Below, piece after piece: positions 23,778 through 35,051 of a stretch of 64,000 nucleotides of DNA. The notes beneath the pieces were generated by a model. The model made no database searches and had not been told where the DNA came from. It saw only the letters and a list, made by a program, of their open reading frames with translations. Each line of letters opens with the position of its first letter. Position 1 is the first letter of the stretch. Made by a program: the position numbers and the translations under genes. Source of the stretch: Ooceraea biroi (lineage: Eukaryota; Arthropoda; Insecta; Hymenoptera; Formicidae); NCBI RefSeq assembly GCF_003672135.1, contig NC_039507.1, positions 16,174,278 through 16,238,277 of the forward strand, given 5' to 3'.

Positions 23778-26029
23778 ACGAATCTAGCATACGATTACGA
23801 TATCTCAGGATAGACTGCACCAATCGCGTTCGGAGTGGTCGCGATCGAAAGCTTGCATCCATATTATGTTATTAAAGTGCCGTTAGATGTTTACATAAGG
23901 CTTTAGTTTCTGAGATATTTTAATCGAAAGTTAGGGTGACGTGAAATTCCGGATAAGCTACTTGGTAGCGCGCGACGTCTATACAGTGGCTCTCATCGCT
24001 CGGAACCTTGTTCTTTATGTACTTGGCTACCGCGTCGCTTGATCAGTTATCACGAAGAGCATTCGTAAATTTGAAACAAAATCGGTGTCGTTTGAATTTC
24101 CAAATGTATTCTGTCGTGACTTATCGCTACTTCATTGTCGGTGGATGTCTCAGTCGATTGTTCGCCAGGGTGTCATGAACCCTTGGGAATGACCAGTAAT
24201 TTACACGACAAAAGCGATTTTATGTGCTTGCGGGACTACGCCGCGAGAGCGAGTCGGCACACTCGTAAAAGCGACCTACCGAGACAGTTTTCATTCGCAT
24301 GATATCATCGTAATCAATGCAAACGTCGGATCATAAAGAGCATTTAGTCGTGTAGTGTCACACTATTGTGTCACGCGCTGCGTCTCCTCTAAAGTCTCGT
24401 AGAAACTCATATATTCAGGAAACGTTACGGGAATGGAGTCACAATAGCATTGTCACAAGTTGTCTTGAACACACAATTCACACCAGTACATTTGTACTGG
24501 TAATAATACTGGCGATAACGTGCGTTACCAGCACATATGCACATAGAAGAAAGAAGAATAAATTAAACCTAAATATAATGATACTAATTGATTATGTCAT
24601 AAAACGAGAATACAAGTAATAGACATGTGTTAAGTAGGTTACAACGCATTTTACTTGTCAGAATTTTTTAATATTGAGTCCAAAAATGATTTATCGTATA
24701 TCCATATGCAACATAAGCTTCCTTTTTTAAAAACATTTACATAATTGTTCGAATCGTCGCAAGACGCGTGCTTCGTTTGATGCAGGTGCATTTCGCAATC
24801 TGAAGAGGTTTCGATAAGATTACTATGAATAGACAAGCGATGGTTATACCCAATGAAAACGGGGCACGAAGGATACTTTCGTCCTTATTATTCAGGACTC
24901 GTCGTTGTATTATGCATACAAAACGCGTCAAGTAGCGGGAACACGTAAAGGTAATACGTTTTGAGTTAAAACACATCCTCGGTTTCCATGCGCGCTAGTA
25001 TCTCCGTCCATGTTATACTTTTGCAACGTCTTTTTCGGATCTTAAGCTCGCGTCGTGATCAGCCGTAATACGCGCGGCTGACGATGAAAATAAACGTGAT
25101 CCTTATTAAGATCTATGGACGTTTTCTGCATCGGCGAGTGTCGGCCTATGTATTTCCCGGGAAGTGACTTTTGCGCAGCCGTATCTTTTTATAAAGAATA
25201 CTCATATGAGCCATTTGTCTGCAGAGTGAGATAAGCCAATTCTTGAAGATTCTAAAATAGCGACCTCCTATCAATTCTCATGAAGCGTAAGCTGAATTAT
25301 GAAACACACTAAATTTAAACTTTCTTCATTTCCTTCGCTTCCCCCAACTGAGAGACTCAGATTATCCGAGATGTTTAAAATGCTTTAATTCCTAACAAGG
25401 AATATTTAACACCTTTTGAATCGACCGCACTTTGCTCGCTTTTCGTAAATTTGCGCAATGCGCACAATAAATAATAGAGATTTGTTTCTTATTTAAGTTT
25501 AAGCAAACTTTTCGGAGTTCCAACTCAACATTTATTTACAAAAGTATTTAGTTAGTTAAAACTCTGTTGTCATTGAATTTATCGCAAAGAAAGGAATATC
25601 TATAGTTTTGAAAATAGGTACATTTCTTGTTATGTCGGATATTTAGTCTGAAGTTTTAGATTTTTGGTAATTTAGTTGTTTCTTACTTTAATGTTCCGTC
25701 GTAGAATGCAAAGATCGCGTAGAATTTTCATTTGTTCAACCTGAAGCTTACGAGAGCATTCTTATCAGCTACGTTTATATACATTTACCGAAATCTAGCT
25801 TTAGTAGGTGGTGCGTAAAACACGTCGCCCCAATTTAGTTTCTCTCTTAACTCGCCGTATAAGTACTCGCCTACGGCAACGTTAATACATTCAATCCCAG
25901 GCCGTAAATTAACCTTTTTAGCTATTCATTCATTACCGCCTATTCTCTTTCCACCTTTTCCACGAAAAGCGAACTCGCACTGCCCTTTGCGCGCTATTCT
26001 GTACGCGCGTGTGAATACACAATTGTATA
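23778..26029. other. Gene-free stretch right of the foldback complex
   Basis: Sequence up to about 24640 is less AT-rich than its surroundings and contains GTACTTGGCTACC near 24018, echoing the foldback motif GTACTTGG. It may be further repeat-derived DNA, though no ends were found. A 20-bp hairpin ACCAGTACA/TGTACTGGT lies at 24482-24501. The 83-codon plus frame at 24368-24619 has a hydrophobic patch but no recognised family. From 24640 to 26029 nothing was recognised. Confidence 0.5.
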
Positions 26030-26368
26030 CTGAGTGTTCTCAAAATGATTGATACGTATAAATTTAATAATAATTTCTTTGTAATTCTTATTCGAAACGC
26101 AGATCAAGAGAAATTAGCATTTTATTAGTAACAGGAAATTATAATTACAGGAGATTATAATTAAAAGAACTTCTCAATCTTTATATCTTTCATATTTTTA
26201 TATTTTCATACTCTCAACTGAGGAGAGATTCTATTTTCTTTTATAATTATAAAATTTAATTCATCAAAATTTCTATCTTACATTCATCATTTACATTTAT
26301 CAGAATTTATTGTAGTTTAGTTTTTGAGTGTTTATTGTAATACATATCAGTATTTTCGGCACACCTTG
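26030..26368. mobile_element. Diverged Tc1/mariner-type non-autonomous element
   Basis: The left end (from 26030) reads CTGAGTGTTCTCAAAATGAT and the right end, reverse complemented from 26368, reads CAAGGTGTGCCGAAAATACT. Both continue with a GATAYGTAT word and both are flanked by TA (26028-26029 and 26369-26370). The ends match at roughly two thirds of positions over about 30 bp, so this is an old copy. About 339 bp with no transposase frame. An internal 16-bp near-repeat (AGGAAATTATAATTAC, AGGAGATTATAATTAA) lies near 26129-26165. Confidence 0.65.
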
Positions 26369-26370
26369 TA

Positions 26371-29300
26371 TGCGCTGGTACTTTCCTAGAGGCGTATACG
26401 AAGTTTCATTCTGGAGTAGGATCGCCGGATGTGCTTCCTCGTGCAATATTTCGCGCGAAGACTTCCAGAATTGCTGTTGGCCGTTTCGACCAGTAATTTC
26501 GCGCGTTCTCGCGTATGTGCTTGGGAAGGTGTATTCGCTAGCTCGAAAAGGGGTCTTTCATGAAGCCCATTTGTATCTGTCCAAATATTTGGGCATTTTC
26601 ATAAACGTGGACCGCAAGGGAGAATGAGGCCGCACATATTGTATTTCTCCGGCAAAAGAGGGACGTGATTGTACGCGAGCGCGGCTGCATAATTTGCCGA
26701 TAATGCGCGCCAGTTGCTTCGTGCACGTAGATAGCTGACGACGACTAATGTTAGCGGAATTTACGTTACGCGTGTCAGATGAATACCGAGTGACGGGTGG
26801 CAGTTGGAAGAGCGCGGCTGGAAAAATTTCTGTCGCGAATTTCGGCATACACGAACGCGCGTACGCGCGTTATCGCGCGCGAAATTGGTTGCCGCTGAGT
26901 CAGCTTTAATTCCGAAATGGCCGGCTGAAAGCAAATTTCTCGCTCCCTTCGCCGAGAAAATTCATTACGAAAAATCGTCCGCATCGCGCTCCATTTTGCA
27001 CCTATACGCATGTATCGCGTGCGCACGGTGTTTATGAAGTGACAATGCGCTAGTGGAGAAAGAAACGGCCGCGACAATTGATTACTCTTGTATTTCACCG
27101 GTGTTCTCCACTCTGGGTAATTCAACCATCTCGCCGTCATAAAATAAAACGATGCGTTGGAGTATTTTCCACGTTAGAAATATGAAAATGCAGCGATATC
27201 AATTATTATTACACTCGCCGGTCGCTAATCTGGTTGCTGAATGTGCAATCCTTGTTAACAATAATAAGCTCGCTATATACGCGCGTTTTATCATGAGAAT
27301 ACATCGAGTCGTGTATGCAGTATATTTCCGACACAGTTGATATCTCTTAAAAAAAAGCACCCGCTCGATTTTTATCGGTCGTGCGACGTGACTGCGTGTT
27401 GTTAGCGCCAGCAGAGCGAAAACGCGAGCGAAAAGAGATTGAGGAACAGTGAAAATTCATGGCGCCGTGAATCCATGATATGTAAATAATGACCTGCAAA
27501 GCATACAGGCGAATTTATTCGGTACGAGTTGTTGCATTCGTTAATTAAAATACAAAGCTGCAGTGCGATGTCGATTGTTCGTGTATACTTGTACGCGTCG
27601 TGGTCTCGTTGCTGCAACGCTTTGAGGTAATTACGTTGCCAATTAGCCGGAACGGTAAATCGACTAAAGCAACTTGTAGATTACAACGGGCACACAACGG
27701 GTGTGCAGCTCTTTCATTCAAAAAAGTTTCCCGTTTGCATACGAGGGAGCCGGAAACGGACAGATCGCTCGTTTCAATCGGCTTTGTTTGCGCGGAGATA
27801 TAATGTTACGATTGAATGTTTCAGCCCGTATAAAAGCATCGTGCATATTTTATAAGTAGCCACTCAGCTGATGGATCGGATCTGAGTATCAGCACCATGA
27901 CACGTTCGCGCCGTCACGTTTTGTCGGCGATAAAAGTTTGTATATGGCTACCCATCAAGCGCGGATTCTAGACAGGGAATACGCGCGAAATAGAATACAA
28001 TGAATCCTACGCGTATTTGTTAAAATTATTTTAACGAAAATTATTTGTCGAACATTCGAATAATTTTCATAGGTATTTTGCCTCAGAGGAAGGTGTATTT
28101 TATCTCGATTATTATTAGATTAACTGCAACCCTTATTGACGCCATTATCACAAACAATTCAATTATTTGAGATAATTATCCATTGACGTGCACGAGTTAT
28201 TTACGTGAGAGGAATATATATTCGGAAATCGGAAAAATTGGGCAACAGTTTCACCCGTCGATGCGAATCGATACTTCATTACAACGCGGGATGAATTGCA
28301 TAAAACGAATGCGTTACCACCGGCCGCATTTTGCGCGAAGCGTATTAAACGAGCGAAAATTCAACGAGTAACCACGCTTCCTCGTAGTTTTGCATAATAC
28401 ATGATTAAAACATGCGAGCAAATTTTCGCGGCACCTTAATGGAGAATAAATTGTTATTATTGCGTGCACACGTTATCAATTTTGCCTAATTGATATCAGC
28501 TAATAAATTGGAAAAATTTATGTGTAGGATTATTTGGTGAAATGCCCTTAATACGAGATTCTTTATGCAAAAATGCCAACTTGCGTTATTTATGTAAAAA
28601 CATTATATAAAAGATTAACATTAATCATTCCTCTATTAGTTATTACACTGTTCAGAAAATATTTTAACAACAACTAAGAAAATCTATTGATAGGATTTGC
28701 GTTATAGATATTACGAAAATATAAAATTACAAAATCGATATGATGAGCATATTGTTATATACAACGTGAGAACGGCACACGCAAATTACATGTTACTACT
28801 AGCTTGTCGTATCCCCATTTCTCTTTCTGCCCCTCTATTTCTCTGTCGCTGACAGCATAGCATCTGTATGGTGCGAATACACACACCATCACACTTGGAA
28901 CGGCGTAATTCTGCTCCTTCTCCTGGGGCTCGTACTCAGACGTCGTTATCAGTCTATCGAGCAGCTGATAGGTATCTAAACGTTCGATAATCACGTCTTA
29001 ATTTAAATCGTCGTTACACCGAATCACATCAGGTGGAAATCGGAATGGAAATCGAAGTGGTAACAACGCAGGTAGGACTTTTATTCGATCTAGTGAAATA
29101 ACGGATTCTAATAAATTAAGATTGCACACAGGTGCGCCCACGTATAACACGCGCGCGTGTGTGCGTGCATGCGTGCGTACCATAGGGACTAATCGTGCGG
29201 AGGAACAATCGGCTGTGATTTATGATTTGCGAATTTGAGCGTTGAATTTATCAATCTGCAATAAATCCTGCACTCTAATTGTAACGGATATGTTACGCTC

Positions 29301-30376
29301 AGATAATTGAGTGCGATTCTGCGCCGATTTACTTGCGATGACGACGTTAATGAGTAATGGATGCGAGTGTGCTGAATGATACTAGTAGCCTTCAATTATT
29401 TTAGCTTCATATGCGATATTGCTCTCTATCGATGCTGTCGTTCGTTACAGGCATTATTGGCTGCACGTGCCGAATAATTGCCAATTTTGCGAGAACAGCT
29501 GGAACGCAAATATGCATACTCACTTGATTTCGCGGCAGCGTCATTTGCATCATATTTAATTCTTCGCTAATTCAGCATCTTAAAAGTTCTCGAAATTAAT
29601 TGGGGTTTTGTTAGTTGGAATAACACCTACAAACTTTTACAACGCGTACGCATCTGCATTTACATAAGTTCCGTGAATTTTTGCGAAATGTATGGAATAT
29701 ATCAATAACTGAACAATCAAAAACCGCAGCGGGCATCAACATAAATCGGGGGGAGGGGGGGGGGGAACAGAGGACGGTAAATGCAATACTTCCGGGATCG
29801 ATCACATCCTTGACTTCGTTGATCTGGGATATCCGCGTGCGGGCTGCCGTGAAATCCGCTTTCCGGTTAAGATCTGGTTGGAATTGTCGGCGAGCATCGT
29901 CGCCGGACGGATTCCATTGGCTACGAGCGACGCGCGAGTAATGCGCTTTGATTATCGTCTACGAGCACGGCGATAGCGTACCCGCGAACAATGACCAACA
30001 CGACTCGTCCATCGTTTAGCTCGATGCAATCCCGTGAGTAACCAGGGAAGGGGGAGACCTTCGGGACGATGGTGATGGCGAGTGTTTAAACGCTTGACAC
30101 GTTCTTCGATTGTCAATTCGCACTTTGGCGAACTTTAGCATGTTCCTTTGTGCGGACGCGCGGCTAGTAACGAGATGCAGCGCAGAAGTTTAACTCTTTC
30201 TTTGCTCGTGTGACTAGGACATGTTAATCTTACAGTGGTAGAGAAAAATCCTAGCGACAAAGAGCTAAGAGTCACGAATTAGTCGTAAAATACTAATGTT
30301 TATTTTGTACGTATTTTGCACATACATTTATACATCCATTGTTGCGAATTAACTTGCGATTTAATTTAAAAATACT
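26371..30376. other. Gene-free stretch with CpG-rich start
   Basis: The part 26370-27110 is CpG-rich with frames open on both strands (up to 121 codons minus at 26775-27140), none with a recognised domain. It contains the exact palindrome AACGCGCGTACGCGCGTT (26854-26871), alternating purine-pyrimidine and Z-DNA-prone. A GT/GC alternating patch lies at 29150-29180, and GGGGGG-A-G11 at 29748-29765. No transposon ends or RNA genes recognised. Confidence 0.55.
29748..29765. repeat. G-run (six G, A, eleven G)
   Basis: Seventeen G in eighteen positions on the plus strand; could form a G-quadruplex. Simple-sequence tract without other annotation. Confidence 0.95.
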
Positions 30377-30530
30377 AGTACAACACAGGCGCGCACTATT
30401 TTATTTTTCAATATTAATAATGTTTTCGACTAATAATATTCATCTATTATTTATTATATGCACAATTATCACACTCTACCAAATTGTTAACCTCCACGCG
30501 AAGACATTTAACATGGCTTTTTTAAGAGTG
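30377..30530 (+). repeat. Direct repeat copy A (internally deleted)
   Basis: Begins AGTACAACACAG and ends GGCTTTTTTAAGAGTG. It matches 30772-31022 in the same orientation, sharing CACTCTACCAAATTGTTAACC and the common tail, but lacks about 100 bp between GAAGAC and TTTAACA. The family is unknown and has no coding frame. It directly abuts the 118-bp repeat. Confidence 0.9.
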
Positions 30531-30771
30531 GATTTGGCATATTGCGAAGAGTTTTCGACGATTGAAAATCCTTTAGATTTAGAAATGAAAAAGTTCTAGC
30601 CTATAAAATTTTTTTCTTTTTCCGAGGAGTTCTGTGCTATTTATATTGTTATTTGGCATATTGCCTAGAGTTCTCGATGATTTAAAATTCGTTAAATCAA
30701 TAAATGAAAAAGTTCTAGTCATTAAAATTTTTTTCTTTTCCGAGGAGTTCTGGGATATTTATATTGTTACC
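30531..30771. repeat. Second locus of the 118-bp tandem repeat, two units
   Basis: The marker AAAAAGTTCTAG occurs at 30588 and 30707 (119 bp apart; one extra T in a T-run). The unit shares TTGGCATATTGC, GAAAATCCTTTAGAT and CCGAGGA-TTCTG with the array at 22667-23177, so the two are one family 7.5 kb apart. The block starts at TTTGGCATATTGC and stops after TATATTGTTA, that is, almost exactly two complete units cut at the same phase on both sides. Confidence 0.92.
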
Positions 30772-31022
30772 AGTACAACACAGACGCGCGCTATTTTATG
30801 TTTCAAAAGTAATAATGTTTTCGAATAATAATATTCATCTATTATTTATTATATGCACAATTATCACACTCTACCAAATTGTTAACCTCCACACGAAGAC
30901 AGCCGCGCAATGGTAATCTAAACTGAACATAACGCACAACGCGAATCGAGATAACCAATCAGCGTCGCGGAAAAGAGGCAACAATGATTTCGATTTGATT
31001 TAACACGGCTTTTTTAAGAGTG
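30772..31022 (+). repeat. Direct repeat copy B (fuller copy)
   Basis: Same start (AGTACAACACAG) and same tail (GGCTTTTTTAAGAGTG) as copy A, with an extra ~100-bp segment (about 30901-31000) containing CGCGCAATGG and AACCAATCAGCGTCGC. Copies A and B bracket the two 118-bp units like the ends of a composite element. Terminal inverted repeats and target duplications were looked for and not found, so the superfamily is unknown. Confidence 0.88.
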
Positions 31023-33686
31023 TATTTTAAAATCAAGAGCCTGCAATAATTAGTTTTTACTCGTTGTTTTAAAAAAACGTTAAATAAAACTTATGCATAA
31101 CTAGTAATTTCGGAGAAAAATTGATAAATAGATAAACATGGCAAATTGTTAGATTAATGAATGTTGTATTACAACTTTGAATTGTAGATTAATCATGGGA
31201 AATTTAATACGATCTTTATATATATACTGTCAAATCCGAATTTTTTCATGACAATCCGATTTGAATAGCAGATTTGAATAGCAGTATAACCTGGGAATTA
31301 AAGAGCTTATGGACTTTCACATCATGAAATGCATAATCTGCATGCAATCGCGGTGAATCGATAGAACTGCACGATAATCAGCTACGCTTGCGGAATATTC
31401 CATGTTTCGTACAACTTGTATTCGCCCATCGATCGTTTGTCCAATTTTTCCAATCAAATTTGTTTCAGTGGAAAGATTACACGATCGGATCTTTATCGAA
31501 CGTACGTTTCTTAACGACGGCATGCCTTCTAATTTTAGCGTCTATTCACGACGACGAGACGAATTGCGGCCGCGTGGACTAAATGGGATCGGATTCTGAT
31601 ATGCATCAGCCATATATATTCGGTAACAGTCCCTTTTCGACGGAGTATCGCAGGCGGTAAGTTAATAATTTCCTTCTATGAGGTGCACATCGCGCGTCGG
31701 TTCAACCACGTCACGTCACGTCGGAATCAGATATTGTCGCTTCTCCGGCAAGTAATGTCCAGATTAAAAATCAACAGTGCGATGGATGTTAACGACTTTG
31801 GAACAACATCTAAGCAGCTAAGTCTCGAGCCGCTTGCTACATGCAGCGTGGCTTGAACTGATATTCTCTTCCTAGCTGTTCATCTTGGCCGACTTACTTT
31901 TACCACTCGCGAATAGCGCGCGCGCGGTGCCGCGCGAGTTTTTCCTCCTCATGGCCGTTAAGTGACGGGCAAACTTAAAAATCCCGCCGCACCCGCTCTT
32001 GTACAAGGAAAGCGCCTTAAAGATCCTTAACTGCGTTTCGCAAAATCTAATGATATTAAGAAGTTTTGAAAGAAACGGAGGCAAGCCGAGCTCGCCACTC
32101 GGCTGGCGCGCTAACGAGACCATCGTGATTTTTATCGACAGGCTGTAAGGGGACTGGAAACACCGAAACGAAACTTTCAGATGTCTCGAATAACAGTTAC
32201 CATTTACGTCTTCCGACTGGCAGTAACGGGGAGGGATTGCAAACAAAGCCGTAAGCCGGCTTGATAAAACTGCGCTGCGTAAAGTGGCCATTAAATCGCT
32301 GCATTGACAATTGAAGAATCCCCGCTGCCGATCCGACGAAATAGGGTATTATACGAGTGCAGCTCACCGTTTTCGGAATCTCTGCGACGTCGCGTCGACG
32401 TCAATCTTATACGCATTACCTATATACTCCAGCGAGGAACGATCCTTCGCCCGCATAATTCGTGCGATTAAATTAATGGACTCGCGAGAAGTCGCCAAGT
32501 CCTACAAAAGTCTTTACGTTCCGTGATAAAAGCGTCTTGTTTGCACCGCTTCCGTTTCGAGAGCGAATATGCACCCTGATTGCGGATTATCTTTTTACGA
32601 GAAAAGATAAGAGCAAGTTGGTAAATGTTCGATACGCAGAGCTTTCAACGGATATACACGGATGTAGCACTAGCTTCGATCGTTTCAGTCGTTAAAAGTA
32701 TGTATCAATAGTTTTGTTTAAATTGCATCTTCGTTTATTTTCCGAATAACGCGGAACGATCATCCTAACGATCCAAGGCGGATTTATTTTATTGATTGCT
32801 CCGGTTGACAAGTTGCTACGCGGGAATTACTGTGTGTTAAGAGCTACATGGAGCTCGTAACGGCGAATCAGCTGAGGATACAAAACAAAAGCAGCACCGA
32901 GTTATAAATTGAACCGCCGCGTTTATTGGTTTTTGATTGCGCCACGCGCCAGTGAGCCCATGAAAATTGCCGTCAAAGAAGGGGACTTTAATTTTGTGGA
33001 ACTCTTGCGTTAAACGATGCGGTAGATTTGTAAAGTGCGTATACAATACGCGTTGCGTGTGCCATAGAATTTTGCGCAATATCCAAAAAAACTGTACGTT
33101 GTAACGTTAACTCGCTTCAAAGATTAAAGCGAATGTATAACTAACAATTGAATTCAATGCTTATAAAATAGAAATTATATGGGCATTGCATTTACCGTGT
33201 ATGCTCGCATTGTCTCTAATTCATTAAATAATTCTATCTTTTTTCCTCATTAAAATACTGAAAAAAATTTCGTACAAATATTCATAATTACTATTTCTCA
33301 AAATGCGCATTTGGTTACGACGGTTTCTGCATTAAAATTTTCGCAAAAAATTTATAAATTATTAATATTACATATATTTTAGAAAAAAAGATTTTTTAAA
33401 CATCATTTTCCATCAAACAATTATTAATTTTGTCGCTTTAAAGAGAAATACCTAATTGTTTTTGCAATATATTATTTAACATTAATTCCCAAACGAAATG
33501 AGATCTGAATTCTCTAACGATAAGTCAGATGTATAATCGCAATAAGTACCATTACATGATATTGAAGAGGAAGAGGGAAAGAGAGATTCGTAATTTTAAA
33601 TCAGCTTCATTTCATCATTGATAAACAAACGTCAATTTGTCGAAACGTTTCAGCTTTACGTACTAAATGAAAATGAGCTCTCGGCA
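31023..33686. other. Gene-free stretch, partly CpG-rich
   Basis: A perfect 13-bp tandem repeat (GATTTGAATAGCA) lies at 31258-31270 and 31271-31283. The part 31690-32560 is CpG-rich, with a minus frame of 139 codons at 31872-32291 that has no recognised domain. Near 31916 CGCGCGGTGCCGCGCG forms a short hairpin, and its exact reverse complement occurs near 42664. Otherwise nothing was recognised. Confidence 0.5.
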
Positions 33687-33745
33687 GATATCACGTGATA
33701 TCGATTTATTATCTGCATGCTGCATATAGTTTAGGCAGATAATAA
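33687..33745. repeat. 16-bp E-box palindrome plus adjacent 11-bp hairpin
   Basis: GATATCACGTGATATC at 33687-33702 is an exact palindrome centred on CACGTG, the canonical E-box bound by bHLH factors of the CLOCK/CYCLE and Myc type. Right beside it TTATTATCTGC (33706-33716) and GCAGATAATAA (33735-33745) form an 11-bp inverted pair. A regulatory role is inference only; no gene start is visible nearby. Confidence 0.6.
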
Positions 33746-34905
33746 TGAACTGGTCAGACTTATCATTCGTCATTAACAATCACGAACATATAGAAAATTT
33801 CAATAATTTTATCGAATAATAAAGTTATGTTTATTAAGTGTATTTTCACTTGGAGAGCGTGTCGCATTTGTAATTGTCGCATGAGTGATTCTGGTAACAG
33901 AATTTTTTATATTACTGATGCATGCGCTCTGTTCAGTGTGTAATGAATGCTCGCACGAATTTATTTCGTTTGACTGCATGCATGTTTCTCTTTTTTCTAT
34001 TATTTCCTTTTGTATTCTTTTATTTACGAATTATTTGGCTCATTTTCGGAGTATAATATCTTTGGCAAGTTTCGGTGTAACGTTTTTTATGCATTTTTTG
34101 CCGATTCGCACATATCGCAGGCGTCCGTATGTGAGTTTACGTTTTGCGCGATAAATATTTCAGGGCGTACGGCCAGTACAGTTAACAACCAGCATTTTAT
34201 ACGAGCGCGTTCATAAATAAAGGGGATAACAATTACTGCTTCGTATGATACGCGCAGGTATAGAAAAATAGTCGGATGACGAGAGAGAGAAAAAACGGAG
34301 ACGGACCGAAAATTGTGTGGAAACGACAAAACGAATATATCAATAAAGTATCGCGTCGATTAATTTATGGTGTGGCCATATGCACGTGTGGCGTGCATGT
34401 GATTTGTTAAATTAATTAACGTATCAAATATGGTAGAGAGATAATATTCGATGATATTCCAAAATAATACATAATATTAATCGACATTATTGATCGCCGT
34501 TCATAATTATCATACACGATACCAAGCCGAAGCTCATGCTTACCGGGTGCGAATATCGAAACTTCATACGGCCATTAATTAATGTATAAGGTTACATAAT
34601 TATTGCAGTTGTCATTTCGTAGTATATCAAACGACCGGCCAGCCGCACGATCGACATGGCGAAACTTGCTTATGAAACTAGATAAGTTATAGTAGCTCAT
34701 TCTCTCTTGAATTTAGTTTCTAGTTGTAGAAAGTTGAATTGGAAACGCATAATTTGGATATTTACGCGTTAAATATCGAGTGCGAATGGATGTTGATACC
34801 GTATCGTAATGAAAGATTCAACTTTTCAAATGGTGTGAATCACGAGTGAAACAACAATGAAAACGTAAAAACATGAGCATGGTTCTTGAACATTGAATAA
34901 ATTTA
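33746..34905. other. Gene-free stretch
   Basis: Overlapping short frames at 33885-34329 show no domain. A second E-box-containing string, GCACGTGTGGCGTGCATGTG, lies near 34382. The stretch ends at the TA that flanks the mariner-like MITE. Confidence 0.5.
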
Positions 34906-35049
34906 TTGGTTTGACCGGAAAGTCCATGTAAATTTTTTTAGTAGAATGCAAACGCAAAAATTAAGAATTAATTAATTCTTAATCCAAAGTTTCGCGTTGA
35001 ATTTTGAATTTTGCTAAAAAAATCCTCACGGGCTTTCTGGTCAACCTAG
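34906..35049. mobile_element. 144-bp mariner-like MITE with palindromic centre
   Basis: The left end reads TTGGTTTGACCGGAAAGTCC and the right end, reverse complemented, CTAGGTTGACCAGAAAGCCC; both resemble mariner ends of the TTAGGTTGACCAGAAAG kind. TA flanks both sides (34904-34905, 35050-35051). The arms run almost to the middle, sharing ATTTTTTTAG and AACGC-words, and meet at a 24-bp palindrome at 34960-34983 built on TTAAGAATTAATTAATTCTTAA. It can fold end to end and is non-autonomous. Confidence 0.9.
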
Positions 35050-35051
35050 TA

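Noticed and set aside
30377..31022. Interpretation as an LTR retrotransposon (direct repeats around an interior)
   Set aside because: Interior is only two 118-bp satellite units; no primer-binding site, polypurine tract, TG...CA ends or target duplication.
31872..32291. 139-codon minus-strand frame in a CpG-rich patch
   Set aside because: No recognised domain; open because stop codons are rare in this composition. A GTAAGTCGG donor-like string near its end was not enough.
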